Shown: positions 28,895 through 36,950 of the stretch, in pieces
Position numbering within the stretch: the stretch's first letter is position 1
Layout: the number at the start of each line of letters is the position of its first letter
Source of the DNA: Thermocatellispora tengchongensis
GTDB lineage: Bacteria; Actinomycetota; Actinomycetes; Streptosporangiales; Streptosporangiaceae
Assembly: GCF_014202315.1 (NCBI RefSeq)
Contig: NZ_JACHGN010000022.1
Location: 137,509-201,508, forward strand
Direction: 5' to 3'
DNA: 64,000 nt
Program-made: the position numbers and the translations under genes
Notes under the pieces: generated by a model
What the model saw: the letters and a program-made list of their open reading frames with translations, nothing else
Databases searched by the model: none
Told to the model about the DNA's origin: nothing

Positions 28895-30289
28895 GTGGAC
28901 GTGCTGAAAGGGCTCGCGGACGCGGCGCGCACGCCGTACTGGCTGGACCGGGCCGACCGGCCCGAGCCCTGCGAGCCGCTGCCGGCGACCACGAGCGCCG
29001 ACCTGGCCGTGGTCGGCGGCGGGTTCACCGGGCTGTGGACCGCGCTGCGCGCCAAGGAGCGTGACCCGTCGCTGGACGTGGTGCTGCTGGAGGCCCGCCG
29101 GGTGGGCTGGGCGGCGACCGGGCGCAACGGCGGGTTCTGCATGGCCACGCTCACCCACGGCCTGGACAACGGCCTGTCCCGCTGGCCGGCCGAGCTGGCG
29201 GTGCTGCACCGCCTGGGCATGGAGAACCTGGACGGCATCGAGCGCGCGGTCGCCCGCTACGGCATCGAGTGCGCCTTCGAGCGCACCGGCGAGCTGCACG
29301 TCGCCACCGCCCCCTGGCAGCTCGACGGGCTGCGCGAGACCGCCGAGGTCGCCCGGGTCCTGGGCGCGCGCTTCGAGGAGCTGGACCGCGACGCGGTACG
29401 CGCCGAGATCGACTCGCCGACGTACGCCGGCGGCTACTGGGAGCGCGACGCCTGCGCCATGCTCGACCCGGCCCGGCTGGCCTGGGGCCTGCGCGAGGCG
29501 TGCCGGGCGCTGGGCGTACGGGTGCACGAGCGCACGCCGGTGCGCTCGATCACCCGCACCCGCACCGGCCTGGCCCTGGCCACCCGGCACGGCACCGTGC
29601 GCGCGGCCAGGGCGGTGCTCGGCACCGGCGCGTTCCCGCCGCTGCTGCGCCGCCTCGGCCTGTTCGTCGTCCCCGTGTACGACTACGCGCTGGTCACCGA
29701 GCCGCTCTCGGCCGCCGACCTGGCCGCGGTCGGCTGGGCCAACCGGCAGGGCGTCGGCGACTCGGGCAACTTGTTCCACTACTACCGGCTGACCGCCGAC
29801 GACCGCATCCTGTGGGGCGGCTACGACGCGGTGTACTACAACGGCGGCAGAATCCGCCCGGAGCACGACCAGCGCGACGCCACCTTCACCACCCTGGCCC
29901 GGCACTTCTACGCCACGTTCCCGCAGCTCGCCCACCTGCGCTTCACCCACAGGTGGGGCGGGATCATCGACACGTGCACCCGGTTCAGCGCCTTCTATGG
30001 CCGCGCCCACGGCGGCCGGCTGGCGTACACGGCGGGCTACACCGGCGCGGGCGTCGGCCCTTCGCGCTTCGCCGCCGACGTGCTGCTCGACCTGCTCGAC
30101 GGCGCCGAGACCGAGCGCACCCGGCTCCGCATGGTGCGCGAGAAGCCGGTGCCGTTCCCGCCCGAGCCGCTGCGCTCGGGCGTCATCCAGCTCACCCGCA
30201 GGTCCATCGCCCGCGCCGACGCCCGTGAGGGCCGCCGCGACCTGTGGCTGCGCACGCTCGACCGGCTGGGGCTGGGCTTCGACTCCTGA
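28895..30289 (+). CDS. FAD-dependent amine oxidase (DAO family, PuuB-like)
   Basis: 464 residues. N-terminal FAD-binding GG motif DLAVVGGGFTGLWTAL near residue 32, then EARRVGWAATGRNGGF. The C-terminal half has the DAO-type WGGYDAVYYNGG and YTAGYTGAGVGPSRFAADVL. The closest functional type is gamma-glutamylputrescine oxidase or a related deaminating oxidase. In this operon it would convert an imported polyamine, or its glutamyl adduct, to the aldehyde used by the dehydrogenase at 23379. No glutamylpolyamine synthetase is present in the window. Start GTG at 28895. Confidence 0.87.
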   Translation: MDVLKGLADAARTPYWLDRADRPEPCEPLPATTSADLAVVGGGFTGLWTALRAKERDPSLDVVLLEARRVGWAATGRNGGFCMATLTHGLDNGLSRWPAELAVLHRLGMENLDGIERAVARYGIECAFERTGELHVATAPWQLDGLRETAEVARVLGARFEELDRDAVRAEIDSPTYAGGYWERDACAMLDPARLAWGLREACRALGVRVHERTPVRSITRTRTGLALATRHGTVRAARAVLGTGAFPPLLRRLGLFVVPVYDYALVTEPLSAADLAAVGWANRQGVGDSGNLFHYYRLTADDRILWGGYDAVYYNGGRIRPEHDQRDATFTTLARHFYATFPQLAHLRFTHRWGGIIDTCTRFSAFYGRAHGGRLAYTAGYTGAGVGPSRFAADVLLDLLDGAETERTRLRMVREKPVPFPPEPLRSGVIQLTRRSIARADAREGRRDLWLRTLDRLGLGFDS

Positions 30290-30331
30290 CCCGGCGCGTT
30301 ATGGCTCGTCGGCGGCGGGTAGCCGCGTGGG

Positions 30332-32119
30332 ATGTCGAAGATGAAGGTCGCCGACCACGTGATCGAACGGCTCCGCGAGTGGGACGTGGAGTACCTGTTC
30401 TGCTATCCGGGAGACGGCATCAACGGCCTGGTCGCCGCCATCGGCAGGGCCGAGGGCCCCGCCGTCGTCCAGCCCCGCCACGAGGAGATGGGCGCGCTCA
30501 CCGCCGTCGGCTACGCCAAGTTCAGCGGCAAGGTCGGCGTGTGCATGGCCACCACCGGGCCGGGCGCGATCCACCTGCTCAACGGCCTGTACGACGCCAA
30601 ACTGGACCACGTGCCCGTCGTGGCGATCGTCGGCCAGACCGCGCGCACCGCGATCGGGGGCAGCTATCAGCAGGAAGTCGACCTGGAGTCGCTGTTCAAG
30701 GATGTGGCCAGCGACTACCTCGCGGTGGTCAGCCACCCCGCCCAGCTTCCCAACGTGCTCGACCGCGCCATGCGCACCGCGATGGCCCGGCGCGCCCCCA
30801 CCGCGGTCATCATCCACGCCGACGTGCAGGAGGAGGAGTACCGGCCTCCGGAGCACGCGTTCAAGAACATCCCCTCCAGCCCTCCGGGCTACGTCGCGCC
30901 GCTGACCCGCGCGCCCGATCGCGAGCTGGACCGCGCCGCCGAGGTCATCAACGCGGGGGAGCGGGTCGCGATCCTGATCGGCCAGGGCGCGCGCAGGGCG
31001 GTCCCCGAGGTGATCCGGCTGGCCGAGATGACCGGCGGCGGGGTGGCCAAGGCCCTGCTCGGCAAGGACGTGCTGCCCGACACCCTGCCGTACGTCACCG
31101 GCGCGATCGGGCTGCTCGGCACGCGGCCGACGTACGAGATGATGCGCGACTGCGACACCCTGATCATCGTGGGGTCCAACTTCCCCTACGTCCAGTTCCT
31201 GCCGGAGTTCGGCCAGGCGCGCGCGGTGCAGATCGACAACGACGGGCACATGATCGGCATGCGCTACCCGAGCGAGGTCAACCTCGTCGGCGACGCGGCG
31301 ATGACGCTGCGCGAGCTGCTGCCCCGGCTGCGGCAGCGCGAGCACGGCCCGTGGCGGCGCGGCATCGAGGAGAGCGTCGCGCGCTGGTGGCGCACCATGG
31401 AGATGCAGGCCAAGGTCGAGGCGCACCCGGTCAACCCGATGCTCGTCTTCCACGAGCTGTCGCCGAGGCTGCCCGAGAACGCCATCGTGTGCAGCGACTC
31501 CGGCACCTCCGCCAACTGGTACGCCCGGCTGCTCCGCTTCCACGGCGAGATGCGCGGGTCGCTGTCGGGCACCCTGGCCACGATGGGCGCCGGAGTGCCG
31601 TACGCGATCGGCGCCAAGTTCGCCCACCCCGACCGGCCCGCCATCGCGCTCATGGGCGACGGCGCGATGCAGATGAACGGCCTGGCCGAGCTGATCACCA
31701 TCCGCCGCTACTGGCAGGACTGGGCCGACCCGCGGCTGATCGTGGCCGTGCTGCACAACAACGATCTCAACCAGGTGACCTGGGAGCTGCGCGCCATGGG
31801 CGGCTCGCCGCGGGTGCCGGAGACCCAGGACCTGCCGGAGGTGTCGTACGCCGCCTTCGCCCGCTCGCTCGACCTGGACGGCATCGAGGTGGACAAGCCT
31901 GAGCAGATCGCGCCCGCCTGGGACCGCGCGCTGTCCGCCGGCCGCCCCGCCGTGCTGGACATCCGGTGCGACCCGGACGTGCCGCCCATCCCGCCGCACG
32001 CGGACTTCGAGCAGATGAAGGACACCGCCCAGGCCCTGCTGCGCGGCGACGCCGACGCCTGGGGCGTCATCCGCGAGGGCGCGCGCACCAAGGCCCAGGA
32101 GTTCCTGCCGCACCGCTAG
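30332..32119 (+). CDS. Thiamine-pyrophosphate enzyme, pyruvate oxidase/acetolactate synthase-like
   Basis: 595 residues in the three-domain TPP fold. The N-terminal PYR domain has the catalytic Glu in QPRHEEMGALTAVGYAK and the loop TTGPGAIHLLNGLYDAK. A central domain follows. The PP domain has the TPP motif MGDGAMQMNG followed about 28 residues later by NN. The pattern is that of PoxB-like or poorly characterised TPP-requiring proteins rather than of the biosynthetic IlvB. A role in pyruvate decarboxylation is inferred. It lies 42 bases after the oxidase and may be outside that operon. Confidence 0.85.
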   Translation: MSKMKVADHVIERLREWDVEYLFCYPGDGINGLVAAIGRAEGPAVVQPRHEEMGALTAVGYAKFSGKVGVCMATTGPGAIHLLNGLYDAKLDHVPVVAIVGQTARTAIGGSYQQEVDLESLFKDVASDYLAVVSHPAQLPNVLDRAMRTAMARRAPTAVIIHADVQEEEYRPPEHAFKNIPSSPPGYVAPLTRAPDRELDRAAEVINAGERVAILIGQGARRAVPEVIRLAEMTGGGVAKALLGKDVLPDTLPYVTGAIGLLGTRPTYEMMRDCDTLIIVGSNFPYVQFLPEFGQARAVQIDNDGHMIGMRYPSEVNLVGDAAMTLRELLPRLRQREHGPWRRGIEESVARWWRTMEMQAKVEAHPVNPMLVFHELSPRLPENAIVCSDSGTSANWYARLLRFHGEMRGSLSGTLATMGAGVPYAIGAKFAHPDRPAIALMGDGAMQMNGLAELITIRRYWQDWADPRLIVAVLHNNDLNQVTWELRAMGGSPRVPETQDLPEVSYAAFARSLDLDGIEVDKPEQIAPAWDRALSAGRPAVLDIRCDPDVPPIPPHADFEQMKDTAQALLRGDADAWGVIREGARTKAQEFLPHR

Positions 32120-32282
32120 ATCCGCGCGGCCGGTGACCCGGGTAGCCGTTGGACCCGCAGCCGCTAGACGCCGGTAGCCGTGCCCCACCGACTTTGGTCG
32201 CTGCGTGTACACCCTTCTCCGTACCGCGGAGATGGGTGCGCGGCAGGAGGTGATGCGGCCCGTCCGCCCCGATCGTGGAAGC

Positions 32283-33425
32283 ATGAGGCGGATACAGGCG
32301 CTAGACGTGTTGCGGGGGATCGCCATCATGGGCACCCTGGGCACGAACATCTGGATTTTCACCAGCCCAGGCGGCCCGGCCGAGCTGCTCGGCGAGACCA
32401 CCGGAGCGGCCGAGAGCTTCCTGCGGTTCCTCGCCAACGGCAAGTTCCTCGGCCTGCTCACGCTGCTGTTCGGCGTCGGCCTGGAACTGCAGTACCGCTC
32501 GGCGCGGCGGCGCGGCGCGCGCTGGCCGGGGTGGTACCTGTGGCGGGCCGCCCTGCTGTTCGCCGAAGGGCTGCTGCACTACATCCTGATCTTCGAGTTC
32601 GACGTGCTCATGGGGTACGCGGTCACGTCGGTGATCGTGGCGTACCTGATCGGGCGCAGCGACCGGGCCGTACGCGGGTGGATGGCGCTCATGGGCGGCA
32701 TCCACCTCGCCCTGCTCACGGTGGGCACCGCGGGCCTGCTCGCCGGGGGCGACGTCGTGCCGGGGGGCGGCCAGACGACCACGCTCTACAGCCAGGGCAC
32801 CTGGCCGGAGCAGGTGCTCTCCCGGCTGGAGCTGTTCCCGATCTACCGGATCGAGTCGGTGTTCATCATCCCGATGGGCGTGTTCCTGTTCCTGCTCGGC
32901 GCGCGGCTGACGCGCGCGGGGGTGTTCGAGGAGCGGGGCGCGCGGCTCCGCCGCCGGCTCATGATCCTCGGGCTGGGCGTGGCGCTGCCGGTCAACCTGG
33001 TGACCACCTTCGCCGGTCCCGGGTGGTTCCTGGTGGACCGGTACCTCCTGCCGCCGCTGGTCTCGCTGGGCCTGCTGGGCCTGGTCACCACGCTGGTGGC
33101 CCGGATGCGCGCCGAACCGGGACTGCTGCGCCGGGGCCTGTCCAACGTGGGGCGTACCGCGCTGAGCTGCTACGTGCTGCAGAACCTGGTGGCGAGCGCG
33201 CTGTGCTACGGCTGGGGCCTGGGCCTGGCGGCCCGCTTCGACGCCCTGCGGCCGTGGTGGGTGGTGGGCGCCTGGGCCGGGATCTGCCTGCTGTTCTCGG
33301 TTCTGGCCTCGCTGTGGCTGCGCCGGTTCGAGCGCGGGCCGCTGGAGCTGGTCTGGCAGTGGGCGTACCAGGCGCCCCGGCGTACGCGGGAGCCGGAGGC
33401 TGATCGTCCGGTTTCGGTAGGATAA
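32283..33425 (+). CDS. DUF418 domain membrane protein
   Basis: 380 residues from ATG 32283, where RRIQALDVLRGIAIMGTLGTNIW gives the family's usual N-terminus (an upstream ATG at 32253 is possible). About 8-10 membrane helices. The C-terminal DUF418 block has LSNVGRTALSCYVLQNL and ends in a WQWAYQAP-like LEW motif. Function unknown; related to acyltransferase-3-like membrane proteins. Confidence 0.88.
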   Translation: MRRIQALDVLRGIAIMGTLGTNIWIFTSPGGPAELLGETTGAAESFLRFLANGKFLGLLTLLFGVGLELQYRSARRRGARWPGWYLWRAALLFAEGLLHYILIFEFDVLMGYAVTSVIVAYLIGRSDRAVRGWMALMGGIHLALLTVGTAGLLAGGDVVPGGGQTTTLYSQGTWPEQVLSRLELFPIYRIESVFIIPMGVFLFLLGARLTRAGVFEERGARLRRRLMILGLGVALPVNLVTTFAGPGWFLVDRYLLPPLVSLGLLGLVTTLVARMRAEPGLLRRGLSNVGRTALSCYVLQNLVASALCYGWGLGLAARFDALRPWWVVGAWAGICLLFSVLASLWLRRFERGPLELVWQWAYQAPRRTREPEADRPVSVG

Positions 33426-33462
33426 GAGGGATTCGTCGGCATCGTCGGAGGGAGGGCCGCGC

Positions 33463-33765
33463 TTGCGTCCGGTGGCGGCACGAAACGTGCTCGCCGCAGT
33501 GCTGGCGCTCGCGCTCGCCCTCTTCGCCGGCACGGTGGTGCCCGGCTCGGACCAGGCGCACCACAGCAGGCCCGGGGTCACCCAGCCCGACGGCAACCCG
33601 CTGCCCGCCTTCCACGCCGACGCGCTCGCGCTGCCACCCGAGGCCGCGCCCCACCCGCCGCAGGCGGTCAGACCGGTCGCGGTGGCCGCCGCGCCCCGCG
33701 ACCCCGCCGCGCCCCGCCCGGCCACGCCCGCCGCGCCCCGGGCGCCCCCGGCACTCGATCACTGA
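33463..33765 (+). CDS. Small exported Pro/Ala-rich protein
   Basis: 100 residues. TTG start at 33463 with an excellent GGAGGGAGG 8 bases upstream. The N-terminus RPVAARNVLAAVLALALALFAGTVVPG is a convincing signal peptide or membrane anchor. The rest is His/Pro/Ala-rich and low complexity. No family recognised. Lies 37 bases after the DUF418 gene, so probably co-transcribed. Confidence 0.6.
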   Translation: MRPVAARNVLAAVLALALALFAGTVVPGSDQAHHSRPGVTQPDGNPLPAFHADALALPPEAAPHPPQAVRPVAVAAAPRDPAAPRPATPAAPRAPPALDH

Positions 33766-33803
33766 ACCCGTTTCATCCGATCGAGACCGGAGGTCTTCTC
33801 ATC

Positions 33804-33869
33804 ATGTCCGCACATCGCTGCATGCTGCCCGCGTTCTCCCGCGAAGGGGGACGCCGTGGCACCGGGTGA
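33804..33869 (+). CDS. 21-codon leader ORF overlapping the antiporter start
   Basis: ATG at 33804, with GGAGG at 33789-33793, encodes MSAHRCMLPAFSREGGRRGT plus a Gly. Its stop lies inside the antiporter gene, overlapping it by 14 bases in another frame. The position suggests translational coupling. It does not match the known cysteine-responsive actinobacterial leader peptides. Confidence 0.4.
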   Translation: MSAHRCMLPAFSREGGRRGTG

Positions 33870-35034
33870 CGCCCTCGTCGCGCTCGGCGGCGCGTTCCTC
33901 GCGGCCGGAATCCTCGGCCGCCTCGGCGGCCGGATCGGGCTGCCCACCATCCCGCTGTTCATGCTGGCCGGCATCGCGTTCGGCCCGCACACCCCCGGCC
34001 TCGCGCTGGTCCGGGACCCCGGCGAGCTGCGGGTCGTGGCCGCGCTCGGGCTGATCTTCCTGCTGTTCTACCTGGGCCTGGAGTTCTCCCTCGACGACCT
34101 CACCCGCGGCGGCGCGCGGCTGGCCGGCGCGGGCGCGGGCTACATCCTGCTCAACGTCGGCGGCGGCCTCGCGTTCGGCTTCGCCCTGGGCTGGGGGGTA
34201 CGCGAGGCGCTGGTGCTCGCCGGGGTCATCGGCATCTCCTCCTCGGCCATCGTCACCAAGGTCCTGGTGGACCTGGGCCGGCTCGGCAACCCGGAGAGCC
34301 GGCTCATCCTCGGCATCATCGTGGTCGAGGACGTCTTCCTCGCCCTGTACCTGGCCGCGCTGCAGCCGGTGCTCGGCGGCGCCGACACCGTGGCCGCCGC
34401 CGCGCTGTCCTTCGGCAGGGCGTTCGCGTTCCTGCTCGTGCTCGCGGCCGTCGCGCGCTGGGGGACCCGCCTGGTGCAGCGGCTGGTGGACACCCGCGAC
34501 GACGAGCTGCTGGTCGTGATGTTCACCGGGCTCGCGGTGCTCACCGCGGGCATCGCGGAGGAGCTGGGCGTCTCCGACGCGATCGGCGCGTTCATGGCCG
34601 GGCTGATCCTGGCCTCGACCCGGGCCGCGCCGCGCATCCGCGCGCTCGTGCACCCGCTGCGCGACGCGTTCGCCGCGCTGTTCTTCTTCGCCTTCGGGCT
34701 GGCCATCGACCCCGGCGACGTGCTGTCGGTGGCCGTGCCGATCGCGGTGGCCGTCGTGCTCACCGTCGCGCTCAACGTGGCGGCCGGGATCGGCGCGGCC
34801 CGGCTCAACGGGTTCGGCGCGGCCGAGGCCGCCAACGTGGGCCTCACCGTGCTCTCGCGCGGCGAGTTCGCGCTGGTGCTGGCCAGCATGGCGCTCGCCG
34901 CCGGGCTGGACGGGCGGCTCGCGCCGTTCATCGCGGGCTACGTGCTGGTGCTCGCGCTGCTCGGCCCGGTGCTCGCCGCCCGATCCGACGCCCTGCTCCG
35001 CCTGGTGACCCGGCGCCGGACCCCGGTGGCCTGA
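33856..35034 (+). CDS. Kef/CPA2-type cation:proton antiporter
   Basis: 392 residues, 11-13 membrane segments. Na+/H+ exchanger family features: GRLGGRIGLPTIPLFMLAGI, a FLLFYLGLEFS helix, the conserved VEDVFLALY region and GAFMAGLILAST. It has no C-terminal TrkA-N nucleotide-binding domain, so it is a short CPA2 member. Start GTG at 33856 with GAAGGGGG upstream. Convergent with prpE, only 3 bases apart. Confidence 0.9.
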   Translation: MAPGDALVALGGAFLAAGILGRLGGRIGLPTIPLFMLAGIAFGPHTPGLALVRDPGELRVVAALGLIFLLFYLGLEFSLDDLTRGGARLAGAGAGYILLNVGGGLAFGFALGWGVREALVLAGVIGISSSAIVTKVLVDLGRLGNPESRLILGIIVVEDVFLALYLAALQPVLGGADTVAAAALSFGRAFAFLLVLAAVARWGTRLVQRLVDTRDDELLVVMFTGLAVLTAGIAEELGVSDAIGAFMAGLILASTRAAPRIRALVHPLRDAFAALFFFAFGLAIDPGDVLSVAVPIAVAVVLTVALNVAAGIGAARLNGFGAAEAANVGLTVLSRGEFALVLASMALAAGLDGRLAPFIAGYVLVLALLGPVLAARSDALLRLVTRRRTPVA

Positions 35035-35037
35035 CCG

Positions 35038-36915
35038 TCAGGTCGCACCGCGCAGCGTCTCGCGCAGGGCGTCCAGCACCCGGGCGTCCTCGATCGTCGA
35101 GGGGACCGGCTCGTCGGCCCCCTCGGCGATCCCGCGCATGGTCTTGCGCAGGATCTTGCCCGAGCGGGTCTTGGGCAGCGCGGCCACGATGTCCACCCGC
35201 TTGAAGGCGGCCACCGCGCCCACCTGGTCGCGCACGGCCTGGACCAGCTCGGCGCGCAGGGTGGCGGGATCGACCTCGGCCCCGCTCTTGAGCACCACGA
35301 ACCCCCGCGGCACCTGGCCCTTCAGCTCGTCGGCCACCCCGATGACCGCGCACTCGGCGACCGCCGGGTGGGCCGACAGCACGGCCTCCATCGACCCGGT
35401 GGACAGCCGGTGCCCGGCGACGTTGATCACGTCGTCGGTACGGCCCATGACGTACAGGTAGCCGTCCTCGTCCACGTAGCCGCCGTCGCCGGTCAGGTAG
35501 TACCCGGGGAACGCGGTCAGGTAGGAGGCGACGTAACGCTCGTCGTCCTGCCACAGCGTCGGCAGCGTGCCGGGCGGCAGCGGCAGCTTGATGCAGATCG
35601 CGCCCTCCTCGCCCGGCGCGCACTCCCTGCCGCCGGGGGCCAGGACGCGCACGTCGTAGCCCGGCACCGGCACGGTGGGGGAGCCCGGCTTGATCGGCAT
35701 CGGGGCGAGGCCGCGCATGTTGGCCGCGACCGGCCAGCCGGTCTCGGTCTGCCACCAGTGGTCCACCACCGGCACGCCCAGCTTCTCCGAGGCCCAGTGG
35801 TAGGTGTCGGGGTCCAGCCGCTCGCCGGCCAGGAACAGCGTGCGCAGCGAGGAGATCGCCTCGCGCCGCAGCAGCGTGGCGCCGGGGTCGTCGCGCTTGA
35901 TCGCCCGGAACGCGGTCGGGGCGGTGAACAGGGCGTTCACGCCGTAGTCGGAGATCACCCGCCAGAACGCGCCCGCGTCGGGGGTGCCGACCGGCTTGCC
36001 CTCGTACAGCACGGTCGTCGCGCCGAGCAGCAGCGGGGCGTACACGATGTAGGAGTGGCCGACCACCCAGCCCACGTCGGAGGCGGCCCAGAACACCTCG
36101 CCCGGCCGGATGTCGTAGATCGCGCGCATGCTCCACAGCAGCGCCACCGCGTGGCCGCCGTTGTCGCGCACCACGCCCTTCGGCCTGCCGGTCGTGCCGC
36201 TGGTGTAGAGGATGTACAGCGGGTCGGTGGCCGCGACCGGCACGCATTCCGCCGGTTCCGCGGCGGCCATCGCCTTGTCCCAGTCCAGGTCGCGCGGGCC
36301 CAGCTCGGCGACCGCCTGCTCGCGCTGGAACACCACGCAGCCGTCGGGCCGGTGCTCGGCCAGCTCCAGCGCGGCGTCCACCATCGGCTTGTACGCCACC
36401 ACCCGCGAGGGCTCGATGCCGCACGAGGCGCACACGATCACCTTGGGCCGGGCGTCGTCGATGCGGATCGCCAGCTCCTTGGGCGCGAAGCCGCCGAAGA
36501 CCACCGAGTGCACCGCGCCGAGCCGGGCGCAGGCCAGCATCGCGACCACGGCCTCGGGCACCATCGGCATGTAGACGACGACGCGGTCGCCGCGCGCCAC
36601 GCCCATCGAGCGCAGCACCCCGGCGAACCGGGCCACCTGGTCGCGCAGCTCGCCGTAGGTCAGGGTGCGCCGCGTGCCGGTCACCGGGCTGTCGTAGATC
36701 AGCGCCGGCCGGTCGCCGTGGCCGGCCTCCACGTGCCGGTCCAGCGCGTTGTGGCAGGTGTTGAGCTCACCGCCGGGGAACCATCGGTAGAAGGGCGGGT
36801 TGCCGGAGTCGAGGACGCGGTCGGGAGCCTTGGTCCAGGTCACGGCCTGGGCGGCCTCGCCCCAGAAACCCTCGGGGTCGTCGATGCTGCGGGCGAACAC
36901 GTCGGCGTACACCAT
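35038..36915 (-). CDS. prpE: Propionyl-CoA synthetase (acetyl-CoA synthetase family)
   Basis: 625 residues from ATG 36915, which has GGGGAG upstream. ANL-superfamily motifs: P-loop YILYTSGTTGRPKGVVRDNG, WWQTETGWP, YLTGDGGYVDEDGYLYVMGR and the catalytic Lys in RSGKILRKTMR. The N-terminal ACAS_N region (FARSIDDPEGFWGEAA) and RDNGGHAVAL favour PrpE over Acs. It makes propionyl-CoA (or acetyl-CoA) from the acid, ATP and CoA. It follows the upstream minus-strand gene after 35 bases, so may share its transcript. Confidence 0.9.
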   Translation of the reverse strand: MVYADVFARSIDDPEGFWGEAAQAVTWTKAPDRVLDSGNPPFYRWFPGGELNTCHNALDRHVEAGHGDRPALIYDSPVTGTRRTLTYGELRDQVARFAGVLRSMGVARGDRVVVYMPMVPEAVVAMLACARLGAVHSVVFGGFAPKELAIRIDDARPKVIVCASCGIEPSRVVAYKPMVDAALELAEHRPDGCVVFQREQAVAELGPRDLDWDKAMAAAEPAECVPVAATDPLYILYTSGTTGRPKGVVRDNGGHAVALLWSMRAIYDIRPGEVFWAASDVGWVVGHSYIVYAPLLLGATTVLYEGKPVGTPDAGAFWRVISDYGVNALFTAPTAFRAIKRDDPGATLLRREAISSLRTLFLAGERLDPDTYHWASEKLGVPVVDHWWQTETGWPVAANMRGLAPMPIKPGSPTVPVPGYDVRVLAPGGRECAPGEEGAICIKLPLPPGTLPTLWQDDERYVASYLTAFPGYYLTGDGGYVDEDGYLYVMGRTDDVINVAGHRLSTGSMEAVLSAHPAVAECAVIGVADELKGQVPRGFVVLKSGAEVDPATLRAELVQAVRDQVGAVAAFKRVDIVAALPKTRSGKILRKTMRGIAEGADEPVPSTIEDARVLDALRETLRGAT

Positions 36916-36950
36916 GCGGCCATCATGCTCCCCGGCGGGCCCGATGGCCA

